A stretch of 46,791 nt of DNA from Stramenopiles sp. TOSAG23-2 (taxonomy: Eukaryota > Sar): contig LT649278.1 of NCBI GenBank assembly GCA_900128395.1, positions 1-46,791 of the forward strand. Reading direction: 5' to 3'. Positions 19,801 to 30,577 of this stretch are shown in pieces. Positions within the stretch are counted from its first letter, which is position 1; each line of letters starts with the position of its first letter. Under the pieces are notes generated by a model. It did not search any database and was not told where the DNA came from. It saw only the letters and a list, made by a program, of their open reading frames with translations. A program made the translations under genes and the position numbers.

Positions 19801-22266
19801 CGTCGCCGGACGTTGCTGATACCAGAATGCCAGTACCGGTTAACATGGCACGCTTAATCAATAGAGCAAAATTGCAATTTAGAAATGTAAATAACGTTTC
19901 AGAGCTCCATCCAAAAGAAGTCGTGAAAGATGTATTAGAATTATTCGAACGATTAATCATCGTGCCTGGAAGTGACAAATTATCCATCGAGGCACAGCAT
20001 AATAGTACGTTATTATTTAAAATATTGACTAGAATGTATTTAGCAAGTAAAGTAGTCATAAAAGAACATCGTTTAACATTGGCTGCTTGGAAATTTATTA
20101 TAGGTGAAATTGAATCCAAGTTTAACCGTGCGCGTTCAAACCCTGGTGAAGTTTGTGGTGTATTAGCAGCCCAGTCCATTGGTGAGCCTGCTACACAGAT
20201 GACACTGAACACTTTCCACAATGCTGGTATTGCATCGAAAAATGTGACTCTTGGGGTACCTCGTTTGAAGGAAGTTATCAATGTCAGTAAACGTATTAAA
20301 ACGCCTGGTGTTACTATTTATTTAAAGGAGGAGGATGAAGATGGCAAGAAAATTAGCTCTGTTCAAGAACGCGCGACGCAAGTACAGGCATCTTTAGCAT
20401 TTACAACCTTACGTGATATTACGTTATCGACTTCCATTATCTACGATCCAGTAGTTTTTGAGGAGGAAGATGGATTTAAAAAAATGGTATCATGTATTGA
20501 AGAACACAATGGTATGTTGGAAACGTGGTCTGAGGCACCAGATGATTGGCTTGATATGGAACGTGTAGAAGAAAGAGGTTATCTTTCGCCATGGGTGCTA
20601 CGGTTTGAATTAAATCAAGCTGCCATGTCTGGTAAACATTTAACCATGGCTGATGTAAAAGAAAAATTAATGGCTGAATTTGGTGAAATGTTTTTGATCA
20701 TTGTTGAAGAGTCATTAGATAGGAAGCAACTTGCGCTTATACGTCTTGTTCAAGAAGAGTATATGGACGGTGGTGGTGATGAGCAGAATTATGGTGATGA
20801 TGATGACGGCGGTAATAAAGAAGATTTTGCAGTAGATCACGATGAGTTGTTGAAACAAATCGAGTCGGAGTTATTAGACGAGGTTCAATTGTGCGGAATC
20901 TCTGGTATTGACAAAGTATACACACGTTTGGAGAAGAATGGTAAAACATATACCCATGGCAGTGGCTTTACTGAACGTCAAGAGTGGATTTTAGAGACGG
21001 ATGGAAGCAATTTATTAGAAGTATTAAGTCATCCGGATGTTGATCATACTCGAACTATTAGTAACGACGTATGCGAAATTGGAGACGTATTAGGTATCGA
21101 AGCTTGTCGTGGTTCGATATTAAAAGAAATTCAAACCATTCTTTCATCGTATGGTTTATATGTTAATTATCGACATTTAGCAATTTTAGTTGATGCTATG
21201 ACATCACGTGGGCATTTAATGTCTATTACTAGAAATGGAATCAATCGCGTTGATCACGGTGTATGGCAAAGAGCAACTTTCGAAGAAACCGTTGAAATTT
21301 TATTTGATGCTGCTGCCATGGCTGAAAGTAATACATTAAAGGGTGTCTCTGAAAACATTTTAATGGGACAACAATGTCCATTTGGTACTGGTATGTTTGA
21401 TTTAATATTAGATGAAAAAATGTTAATGGAAACTATTGAAGTACGTGGTGATGAAAATGTCAAGAAACCTAGCGCCGGCTATGGGAACGATTCATCATCG
21501 ACAACAGATAGTGATATAGATCCTGAGGAACCATGGATCTTAGATGATTCTGGCCAAACACCAAAAGTTAATATTGGTAGCATGACACCAATAATGGGTG
21601 GTGTAGGCAACCAAAGCACGCCGACCACCAATGGTGGCTTTGCTACACCAAAAATGACGGATAATGATAGTGGTGTAGAATGGAGCCCAGAACCAATGTT
21701 GGATACGAAATCACCTATGGTGTTCCAAGGATATGGAACGGAAGGAGGGATGAGTGGCAGCGGAAGTAGCGGGAATGAAGATTCGCCAATATATTCACCT
21801 GGTAGTGATGATGGTGGAGATAATTCTCCTGTATATAGTCCGACGAGCCCTCAATATAGTCCGACGAGCCCTCAATATAGTCCGACATCACCGGCTTATT
21901 CGCCAACTAGCCCAGCCGTATGTAAAAATCGATCACATGAAAAAATCAAAACATCCCAACAGTATTCGCCAACTAGTCCAGCTGTAGGTAGAACTCAATC
22001 AACACATTCGCATGAGAAAATCAAATCAAAATCTAACATAAAATTTTTTATTACATTCCAACAGTATTCGCCAACTAGTCCAGCTGTAGGTAGAACTCAA
22101 TTAACACATTCGCATGAGAAAATCAAATCAAAATCTAACATAAAATTTTTTATTACACCCCCAATAGTATTCGCCAACTAGCCCCGCATATTCCAGCGAA
22201 GATGGAAGCCCGCAGTTGGAAGTCACGCTTTCGCCAAATGTGGATAACAATAACAACAATAACTAA
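16836..22266 (+). CDS. RPB1: RNA polymerase II largest subunit (RPB1), spliced in the CTD
   Basis: This is the catalytic largest subunit of RNA polymerase II. Exon 1 (16836-21917) encodes 1694 residues. It has the N-terminal clamp zinc site (CVCFDCG then RGCG), the active-site motif NADFDGD (490-496, binding catalytic Mg2+), the funnel segment GSKGSANNIAQILACVGQQN, and the bridge-helix/trigger-loop region [20 protein letters not shown] (about 849 onward). AAQSIGEPATQMTLNTFHNA follows, and then the CTD. CTD heptads (YSPTSPQ, YSPTSPA) begin near 21835. A straight read gives non-heptad peptide between heptads and closes at 22181. Removing GT-AG introns 21918-21962, 21984-22064 and 22086-22167 gives two 21-nt exons of one heptad each and a last exon ending EVTLSPNVD plus six Asn, stop at 22266 (1740 residues). 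About seven canonical heptads remain, very few for RPB1. Splicing is inferred from sequence only. Confidence 0.93.
21918..21962 (+). other. RPB1 candidate intron 1 (45 nt, in frame)
   Basis: Donor GTATGT and acceptor CCCAACAG fall exactly at the end of one YSPTSPA heptad and the start of the next, in phase 0. It looks like a shortened version of introns 2 and 3, sharing CACATGA-AAAATCAAA. It lacks their CTAAC branch-site-like motif and T-run. At 45 nt, open in frame, it may be weakly spliced or retained as a 15-residue linker. Confidence 0.6.
21984..22064 (+). other. RPB1 candidate intron 2 (81 nt, in frame)
   Basis: Donor GTAGGT, a branch-site-like ATCTAACAT, a T-rich stretch and acceptor CATTCCAACAG are all present. 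The flanking exon (21963-21983) is exactly one heptad codon set. The length is a multiple of three with no stop, so retention would insert 27 residues, including HEKIKSKSNIKFF. Confidence 0.8.
22086..22167 (+). other. RPB1 candidate intron 3 (82 nt, frame-shifting)
   Basis: It is nearly identical to intron 2, with a few substitutions and one extra base near the acceptor (CCCCCAATAG). Retention would shift frame and end the protein eight residues later at 22181. Splicing restores a last heptad and a conserved-looking acidic tail in the same frame to 22266. It is the strongest evidence that this region is spliced. Confidence 0.85.
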
Positions 22267-22823
22267 ATCTATGGCACGTATATAGAATTTGAATGGTATT
22301 ATCATGAAATCAATTGACCTTTGCATGCAATAACATTTTTAATCTTCTGTGAACATTTATGATATATTTATATGACAGCGCGTGGAAACTTTATTTAAAT
22401 TAAATTATTATTATTTATTTTTATATTACCTGGATTACCAAGTACAATTATTTTGTCTTCATCAAAAAACTTATAAATAATATTTTAAGGTGCAGGGTGA
22501 TTTGTTAAATTAATAAGATATTACTAATTGAACTAATATAATATTCTAGAAATATTATGTCCAACTCCCAAATTATTAATAAGCACACTATAATAGATAT
22601 TATATTATCATATGCATATGAATGTTGCACATATTTTAATATGATGTGCATATTATTATTTATTACTATAAAAAAATACTATACACAAGATTAATACCAA
22701 GTAATAGAATAAAGTTGAAAAGAACTACAATTGTACTATGTATATAACAATAATAAGAATAATAACAGCAACATATACATATATAGCATACCAATACTAA
22801 CAACAACAATAATACTACAAAAG
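22267..22823. other. Intergenic region between RPB1 and kinase gene
   Basis: This is AT-rich spacer between two genes in the same direction. I see no gene and no clear element. An in-frame non-ATG extension upstream of 22824 is low complexity and not used. Confidence 0.5.
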
Positions 22824-24398
22824 ATGACATCGATACAAACGAAAAGTGAAGCGACTAATGGCAATATTCCAATAAACCAATCAGGGTATAATGCAGATTT
22901 TTTATCTCAAGCAATAGATATGCCAGTTAAATCATTTGAAGTACAAAATTTTGGTGCTGAAGGTGCAGGTGGAGGATTCGCAGGCGGTATTGTGTGCCGT
23001 TTTAAAAATATTGAATATGAAGGTAACAGTGATGAGGGCAATAGTAGACCGAAAACATTAATTTTAAAATGGTTAAATATGGCTAACGGTCCTACCAGTG
23101 GAGGGGCGCCCGGAATACCTTTTATTTCAAGACTTTTATTATTTTCGATATGTAAAATGGAGATGAATACTGAAGAAGTTCAAAGAAGAGAATATGATTT
23201 TTTCAATGGGAAATCATTGTTACAAGAAAAAATTGCTAATGCAGGGGTAAAATTACCAGATTGCTATGCATGCGATATGCTTGATTATGGTGATCCAAAT
23301 CTTTGTTGTATGGTCTGGTGCAATAAAAAAACAAATATGCGCAGGTATATGTTTTTCGGTGATATTACAGATGAAATGTAAGTATACAGTGTCTATAATA
23401 TAAAATAACATTTTTCCGTTGGCTGTGTCGTCTCTCTACTAAATTACTAACTATAATGGCACTAGTAGATAAAAAATGTCCTCTCTAACAATACCTCATC
23501 ACCATTTGTTCATATATGTGTATATATATATTATTATAATTAATACATACATGCTTCATTATATTATATAAAAAACACTATATTTTATTCCAGGGCTGAT
23601 AAATACGAAGTCACAAGTATGAACATTACAGAAAAACATATTGAAATTGCTATTAAAAATATGGCAAAAATACATGCCGTAAATTGGGGGAAAAAGAAAA
23701 ATTCAAAATTATTAAAAACAATTAAAAATACGTATTGGTATCCATGTGTCTTTGGTTGGACAAAAGTTTTAAATGATATGAAAAAAAAATATTCATTTCA
23801 GAAATATATTAATGAATATGGTAGTGAACGCACATATTTAGCAGAGAATAAAATATCTGAACCATTGGTACGATTGGAAACATTATATCGTGATAAAATT
23901 TCCACAATCCTTGAAAATCTTGATGATAAACAGACTATATTACATGGTGATTATCATTGTGGAAATATTATGTTTTTAAAAGATGTTGATGATGCGATCA
24001 TATTAGATTGGCAAATGTATGGCCATGGACATTTTGCATATGAATTTGTATATTTTGTTTATTCAGCATTAGCAAATGCACCATATGTAGATAGAACACG
24101 AACATTTAATTATTTAAAATTATATTATGATGAATTAATCCAATTGGATGATGGTACAATTAACAAAGAATTGACATGGGAAGAAGCCAAAAGAGTCTTT
24201 GTCTGTGTATGTTTGGAGTTGTTTGTATGGGTTATAGCAATTTATAGGGCTGATATTAAGAAACGAAATGTTCGAGATGCTGAAAACAAACGTGATAAAC
24301 GATTTGTTGAAGTAAATGGTGTATTAGATAAACGTGATGAAAATTTTACATTATTTGTTGTCGATTTGATGAATAATTTGAAGGAATATGGGTTGTAA
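22824..24398 (+). CDS. CHK/EcKinase-like small-molecule kinase, two exons
   Basis: This spliced gene encodes 452 residues. Exon 1 is 22824-23377, the intron 23378-23593 (GTAAGT to TATTCCAG, 216 nt) and exon 2 23594-24398; the join restores ATG-GCT-GAT in frame. The protein has a protein-kinase-like/APH fold: a Gly-rich N-lobe (FGAEGAGGGFAGG), a Lys-bearing strand (TLILKWLN), the Brenner-type catalytic motif HGDYHCGNIMF (about 302) and the metal-binding DWQMYGHGHFAYEFVY (about 323). The spacing and HGD/DWQ pair fit the EcKinase/CHK-like branch, which phosphorylates small alcohols such as ecdysteroids in insects, or a related aminoglycoside/choline-kinase-like phosphotransferase. The natural substrate here is unknown. 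The chosen ATG follows an A-rich leader. Confidence 0.8.
23378..23593 (+). other. Intron of the EcKinase-like gene
   Basis: Donor GTAAGT follows exon base 23377 and acceptor TATTCCAG ends at 23593. The intron carries stops in all frames and is more AT-rich than the flanking exons. Splicing joins two halves of one kinase domain in frame. Confidence 0.9.
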
Positions 24399-25116
24399 AT
24401 TTATATAATTATAATTTCGCGCCGACAGTATCACAGATTTAATCAAATGCTAGTACGCAAATATTTTTATGATATAAGTGCTTCATATTATATTTTACCG
24501 TCTTGAGGATTGTAAACTTATTCCAAAATATTAATTGTACACATTGATTGTGCAACATCAGGCCCAATTCGCTATAAATACGAGTGCCAATATTAAGTAA
24601 TAACTCTATTAAATATTATGTAAGACTATCGATATAGCACTATTTATATGCTACATACTAAAGTTAAAAAAAAGCTGTCATTCACAAAAGTATTGGCGCA
24701 TCATCATTACCTTATTGAAATTATAGCGTCGAGATTTTAGGAGGAGATTTCGGAACCAGGAGGACCTCTCTGAAATCAGAATTGTATTTAATATATGAAT
24801 TTAATACTGTTAAAGATATTTATATCCTATTAAAACTTGTAATATTATAAGATACAAATATAGTATTAAATTTCCTCCCGATCAGCATAGCCGAAAAAAC
24901 GCATTCTTTGGCACATATTTTCAAAATCCCAGAGTAACCCAAATAGAATGTTCATATATTAATTAATATAATAGATATCATACATATAGAAAAGGGAATA
25001 TATAAATAGAATCATCGTCCTCCTCATCATATTATAATTATTATTATATTACAACGACGAGTAAATTATTAAATATTTTACAACTAGAAACAAATATACA
25101 TATATATACATAAAAG
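24399..25116. other. Intergenic region upstream of the histidine fusion gene
   Basis: This is AT-rich spacer. An imperfect inverted repeat (ATTTAATACT near 24800 against AGTATTAAAT near 24862) could form a long AT hairpin. GGAGGA-type purine runs lie near 24740-24765. I see no gene. Confidence 0.45.
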
Positions 25117-28100
25117 ATGACATCCATTGTGGAACCAAATCGTAAAAAACAAAAAACAATACACCCTGCATTAAAACATGCAGCAATATTGGCAAATGGT
25201 CCAGCTTATAAAGGTGTACCACCACCAAGTGGTGATATTGCTAAATTAAATGCAAACGAAATGAGTTATGGACCTCATCCAGAAATTATCAAAGCATCAC
25301 AAGATGCAATTAAATCATTTCATGTTTACCCCGATCCTGGACAAAATGATTTAAGACAAGCTATTGCAAAGACACATCCTGGATTTTCCAAAGAGGAAGT
25401 CGTTGCTGGCTCTGGTAGTGATGATATGTTAGATGTAATATTGCGTGTAATTAAACCAAAACGTGCTATTCATTTAACACCAACGTTTGGAATGTACAAC
25501 GCGCTATGTGGATTGCACGACATTCCTATGGTTAATATCCCACGCGATGATAAAAATAATTTCAAAATCAATGTACAAAAAATTGTGAAAGAATCTGATG
25601 AAACAACTATTATTTTCCTAGCAAATCCAAACAATCCAACTGGAACTATGACAAGTGAAGAAGAAATTGAAATTTTAGCAAAGACGGGTGCGTTAGTAGT
25701 TGTTGATGAAGCATATATTGAATTCGTGGAATCGTTGAATAGCATTGTTGCACCATCATTAAGTTTAGTGAAAAAATACCAAAATGTTGTCGTCATGCGA
25801 ACGTTATCCAAATGGGCTGGTTTAGCTGGATTACGAATTGGATATGCATTGGCTGATCCAATTATCATCAGTGCTATGATGATTGCAAAGCAACCTTACA
25901 ATGTAAATTGTACTGCGGAAAAAACTGCAATTAAAGCATTGGAAATGAAACAAATGTTAGTGGAAGATAAATCTTCGAATGTATTTAAAGTTGCAGAAGG
26001 TGCAAAAGTATTACAAGCAAAGCTAAATGAGAAAGAATGGTTAACACCAACACCAACAGAATCGAATTTTGTATTATGTCGTGTACATGGTTTCAATGCA
26101 AAACATGTTGCTGCAGTACTTAAATCGCATGATGTTTGGATACGTTTTTTTGGCAGTCAAGGTGGTGCGTTGGAACGTTACATTCGTGTAAGTGTCGGTA
26201 CACCGCGTGATATGGAGCGATTTCATAATGCTTTGGAAATGGTCCCGAATGAAAGTGAGTTAGTAAATGATTTTTCTATGGCAAATAAGAATGTAAAAGC
26301 ATTAATATTTGATATGGATGGTGTCCTTGCTGATGTAAAAGCAAGTTATAGAGCAGCAATTATTGAAACATGTAAATTTTTTAATGTGAATATAAGCAAT
26401 GAAGACATCAATGACATGAAGGCAAAAGGTGATGCAAATAATGATTGGGTTGTTTCACATCGATTGATCATGAATAATAATATTGGTGGTGGTGGTGCTA
26501 CGGTGGAATATGAAGATGTTAAAAACAAATTCCAAGAACTTTATCTTGGTGGATTACGTGATACGGAAACATTAATACCAAGTAAACAAATGTTACTTGA
26601 TTTAGCTGAGAAATATCCATGTGCAATTGTTACTGGCAGACCACGGGATGATTGTGATTATTTTTTAAAATTAGTAGGTTTAGATCAAGTGTTTACAAAA
26701 TGTGTATGTATGGAAGATACTGAAAAACCGAAGCCAGATCCAGCACCTGTACAAATGGCATTAAAATTGCTTGGCATTGAGAATGTTAGCAAGACAAATA
26801 TGCGGGATGATATTTATATGTTTGGGGATACGGTTGATGATATACGAGCATCAACTGCTGCGGGTATTGTTGGTGTCGGTGTCAAGTTGCCAGAAGGATC
26901 GGAAAAAACAGCACGTTTATTAGCTACCTCCGGTGCAGATATCGTATTAAATCATGGGATGGATGCGTTGAATGTTTTATTAGTAGGTAACGATCGTAAC
27001 AGTAAAAAGCAAACGAAAATAGATAAATCTACTGATTCAAGTTTGCCATTACAGCGTTTTACTGCTACTCAAGTTTTAAACAAAGAAAAAAGCTTATGGC
27101 GTGCATCTACCAATCCAAAAATTGAACAAGCTGCTGTGGACATAGTAAGGGATGTGGAAAAGAATGGGGAAACTGCATTGTTAAAATATTCAGTGCGTTT
27201 TGGTGATTTGCCAAGTGAATCTACACCATATTTATTACGAAATGGACCAAATGTAGAAAAAAATGAATTGAAAGCAGCATATGATAGAATATCGGATGAG
27301 ACACGATCATTATTAAATCGTTCTGCACAACGTGTAAGAGAATTTGCACAAGGACAAAAAGATTCATTGAAACAATTTAATATGGATATTCAAGGTGGAA
27401 AAGCTGGCCATACGGTACGGGCAGTAAAAAATGCAGGATGCTATGCACCTGGCGGTAGATATCCATTGCCATCATCTGTTCTAATGACAGTCATACCGGC
27501 ACGTGTGGCTGGTTGTGAAACTGTCGTAGTTGCAAGCCCACGCCCAACAGATGAAACATTGGCAGCAGCATATGTAGCAGGTGCAGATTATGTTTTAACG
27601 ATTGGGGGAGCACAAGCAATTGCTGCTATGGCATATGGTGTAGGAAATATACCAGAATGTGATATTGTCGTCGGTCCAGGAAATGCTTTTGTAACTGCAG
27701 CGAAGAAAACCGTTTTTGGAAAAGTTGGTATTGATATGTTAGCAGGACCATCTGAGGTATTAGTTTTAGCAGATGAATTTGCCAAGCCAGATATTGTAGC
27801 AGCTGATTTAATAGCACAAGCTGAGCATGATACCGCTGCATCAAGCGTATTAATTTCAACTTCATTGGAATTAATTGAAAAAGTTGAGAAAGAATTATTT
27901 AAACAATTGTCTGTTTTGTCAACAGCTGATGTTGCACGTGCATCTTTAGTAAAAAATGGCTTTGGTGTTTGCGTTAAAGATTTAGAAGAAGGTATTAAAG
28001 TTTGTGATATGCTAGCACCGGAACATTTAGAGGTTCATACTGCTAATCCACAAGATGTTGCTAATAAATTAAAAGCATATGGTGCCGTATTTATTGGTGA

Positions 28101-28335
28101 ACAATGTGCGGAAGTTACAGGTGATTATGCTAGTGGTCCAAATCATACATTGCCAACTAGTGGGACTGCTCGTTTCTCCGGCGGGTTAAGCGTTTTAACA
28201 TTTCTTTGTGTACGAACATATATGTCATTTGATGATGCTGTAAAATCTCGACCATTGATAGAAGATGCAGTTGCCTTTGCAAAAATAGAAGGTTTGGCTG
28301 GACATGGCGCAGCTGCAAAGATTCGATTGCCATAA
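25117..28335 (+). CDS. HisC-HAD-HisD fusion, last three steps of histidine synthesis
   Basis: This 1072-residue polypeptide has three enzyme domains. Residues about 15-385 form histidinol-phosphate aminotransferase (HisC): ANPNNPTG, then the PLP-lysine site TLSKWAGLAGLRIGYA (Lys about 232). Residues about 395-625 form a HAD phosphatase with all motifs: FDMDGVLAD (about 398), VTGRP, EKPKPDP with the motif III Lys, and FGDTVDDIRA. Residues about 640-1072 form histidinol dehydrogenase (HisD): GGRYPLPSSVLMTVIPA, GPGNAFVTAAKKTVFG, GPSEVLVLAD (about 878), the AEHD catalytic segment and GPNHTLPTSGTARFSGG. HisC makes histidinol phosphate, a phosphatase releases histidinol, and HisD oxidises it to histidine. 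The domain order follows the pathway, so the HAD domain is probably the phosphatase. I recall related HAD proteins in cyanobacteria and Phytophthora. It is single-exon, with no obvious targeting peptide. Confidence 0.9.
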   Translation: MTSIVEPNRKKQKTIHPALKHAAILANGPAYKGVPPPSGDIAKLNANEMSYGPHPEIIKASQDAIKSFHVYPDPGQNDLRQAIAKTHPGFSKEEVVAGSGSDDMLDVILRVIKPKRAIHLTPTFGMYNALCGLHDIPMVNIPRDDKNNFKINVQKIVKESDETTIIFLANPNNPTGTMTSEEEIEILAKTGALVVVDEAYIEFVESLNSIVAPSLSLVKKYQNVVVMRTLSKWAGLAGLRIGYALADPIIISAMMIAKQPYNVNCTAEKTAIKALEMKQMLVEDKSSNVFKVAEGAKVLQAKLNEKEWLTPTPTESNFVLCRVHGFNAKHVAAVLKSHDVWIRFFGSQGGALERYIRVSVGTPRDMERFHNALEMVPNESELVNDFSMANKNVKALIFDMDGVLADVKASYRAAIIETCKFFNVNISNEDINDMKAKGDANNDWVVSHRLIMNNNIGGGGATVEYEDVKNKFQELYLGGLRDTETLIPSKQMLLDLAEKYPCAIVTGRPRDDCDYFLKLVGLDQVFTKCVCMEDTEKPKPDPAPVQMALKLLGIENVSKTNMRDDIYMFGDTVDDIRASTAAGIVGVGVKLPEGSEKTARLLATSGADIVLNHGMDALNVLLVGNDRNSKKQTKIDKSTDSSLPLQRFTATQVLNKEKSLWRASTNPKIEQAAVDIVRDVEKNGETALLKYSVRFGDLPSESTPYLLRNGPNVEKNELKAAYDRISDETRSLLNRSAQRVREFAQGQKDSLKQFNMDIQGGKAGHTVRAVKNAGCYAPGGRYPLPSSVLMTVIPARVAGCETVVVASPRPTDETLAAAYVAGADYVLTIGGAQAIAAMAYGVGNIPECDIVVGPGNAFVTAAKKTVFGKVGIDMLAGPSEVLVLADEFAKPDIVAADLIAQAEHDTAASSVLISTSLELIEKVEKELFKQLSVLSTADVARASLVKNGFGVCVKDLEEGIKVCDMLAPEHLEVHTANPQDVANKLKAYGAVFIGEQCAEVTGDYASGPNHTLPTSGTARFSGGLSVLTFLCVRTYMSFDDAVKSRPLIEDAVAFAKIEGLAGHGAAAKIRLP

Positions 28336-28577
28336 AAATTTTGTAATATTTTCAATTGTCACCTTAAAAGCCTATACGGAAATAGTGTACATATTAAAAT
28401 CAGAGTGAATTCTCTACGTTAAAATTATACGTAAAATATTTATTTTAATTAGTTTAAGGAAGTTTATATTGGGAAACAAATTTACGTAATGCTATTTCTC
28501 TATCTATTAAGCTATAAATTAAAATATTCCTTCTCCCTTTAAAAATTAAAAATATTATAATATATATTTTTAATGTT

Positions 28578-30569
28578 TTATAAATTTTGAAATTCATCAT
28601 GTGTAAGCATTTCAATAGCTTCCTCATCTGCTTCCTTCTCTTCCCCATCTTCAAATTTATCATTAGCAGCTTTTTCATACCATTCTTTTGCTTGTTTTAA
28701 ATCTTTTTTGATACCATAACCATAATGATACATATTGCCAAGTAAACGTTGAACTTCAGATAAATTTTCATAATAACGTTTTTCCCACTTCTTTACTAAT
28801 TGTGAAAATAATTCAAATGCCTTTTTATAATTTTTTCTTACACCTTCACCATTTTTATACATTATACCTAGTAAATGTTGAGCATTGGCGTCTGTACGAT
28901 AATGGCCTTCATGAGACCCTACTGCTTTTTTGAAATATTCAAATGCTTTTTTATCATCTTTTATAACACCTTCACCATTTCTATACATTTTACCAAGCTG
29001 AATTTGACTCCAACGGATGTAAATTTTATCTTTGCCTATTTCAATTGCTTTGGTGTAATATTCAAAGGCTTTAGTATAATTTTGTGGCATTTCATCTCTT
29101 TCATAGTACAATTCAGCTAGCAAATACTCATATTTACCACTCTTGCAGTGATCTGCTGCTTTTTGATACCATTCTTCTACTTTTTCATAATCTTTTGTAA
29201 CATATTGACCATGTAGATACATCTCGCCAATATAACACATACTACTTGAATCTTTACAATGCTGTGCTGATTTTGTGAAAAATTCAAAAGCAACTTTATA
29301 ATTTATGGTACACCCAGCCATTCCATAAAGATAATACCAACCAATTCTAGACAGTAAGCCAGAATTTTGCTCTGTTGCTTTTGTCAGCCATTCCAATGCT
29401 TTTTTTTCATCTTTTGGAAAACTATCACCACAACCTTTTTCATACATCTCACCAATTGCTTGGGAACTCTCAGCATATCCTTGTTCAGATGCTTTTTTAT
29501 ACCATTCCAAAGCTTTATTATAATTCTTTGTGATAAAATCTATCCCACCACAAAAATACAGAGCAATTGCATATTGACCTTGCGCAAATCCTTGTTCCGC
29601 AGATTTTTTATACCATTCGAATGCTTTTTTATCATCTTTTGCAACACTGTCTCCATACATACGAGGACTATATGCTTCACCAAGATAATATTGACCAATT
29701 GCTGATCCTTGTTTTGCTGATTTCATCAACAAATCAAATGCTTTCTTATTGTCTTGTTTTACACCATGACCATCACAATAGCATCTACCAAGCCAACATT
29801 CACCATATGCATCTCCTTGTTCTGCTGATTTACTAAAATAATCAAATGCTTTTTTATCATTATCTTTATATCCGAAACCTTTTAAAGGCTCGATTTGAAT
29901 ATAATGCAAAAAACCAAGTATATTTTGTGATAAACTATCATTTTTATTATTTTCATAATATTTAGTAATAATATTATATCCTTTTTCAGCATCTTTAATA
30001 AAATTACCAAATCCAAAAACATGACATAGACCAATTGCAAGATCAAATCCACTATATGCAGATATTTCAATCATTGTTTGATATTGAAGTGGTATAAATA
30101 TCTGTGAATCGTAGTCATATTTGCGAATTAAATGAAGAAATCCATTCATCATCAATTCACGTGTACCAACAGATAAATCAATACTAACATTATTATTATT
30201 ATTATCAATCTTATTTTTACGACGTTTTTTTCTTCTGGATGTAGATGATGATGAAGAAGATGAGCTGGTAGTACTACTATTGCTGCTGCCATCAGCATTA
30301 TTGTTTATCTCATCCACACCTTTTCGTTTTTTACCTGTTACATTATTGCTATTACTAATGTCTTTACCAACAGCGTCCTTCACATTCTTAATTTTCAATT
30401 CAATAATTTCATTCATTTTTTTCAATATTTCAAGTTTTTGTTTATTTATTAATAATGATTTCTTCACTACTTCAAAATTCAGTTTTGCTTCATCATATGC
30501 TTTTTCTGATTGAATATATTCATTTTTCAATTTTACGCTATTGAAATGCTTACACATGATGAATTTCAA
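28578..30569 (-). pseudogene. 3' portion of disrupted U-box/Sel1 gene (copy B)
   Basis: This 663-codon frame holds the coiled-coil and Sel1-repeat part of a protein whose N-terminal half is the next frame upstream (30566-31405). The first codons (MKFIMCKHF) are junk from an inserted fragment; homology to copy A begins at NSVKLKNEYIQ. A coiled coil (about 10-70) and a Ser-run/basic patch (SSSSTSRRKKRRK) precede about 11 Sel1-like repeats of roughly 36 residues, such as AFDYFSKSAEQGDAYGECWL. The intact tail is EEAIEMLTHDEFQNL. Sel1 arrays are solenoid scaffolds. The frame is separated from its U-box by a 107-base insertion, so a full-length product cannot be made unless this is an assembly error. 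Confidence 0.75.
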
Positions 30570-30577
30570 AATTTATA
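30537..30577. repeat. Inverted copy of the gene's own 3' end at a duplication junction
   Basis: Bases 30537-30577 match the reverse complement of about 28579-28619, the extreme 3' end of the same gene. They lie between two direct copies of a 72-bp coding segment (30471-30542 and 30578-30649). The six bases GCTATT at the junction belong to both sequences, a microhomology typical of template switching. Confidence 0.85.

Noticed and set aside
21918-22181. Reading the RPB1 frame straight through to a stop at 22181
   Set aside because: It yields basic, non-heptad peptide between perfect heptads and loses the last heptad and tail. GT-AG splicing explains all of these at once.
30537-30577. An intron that would restore copy B
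   Set aside because: The best GT-AG pair removes 106 of the 107 inserted bases, which leaves the frame shifted by one.
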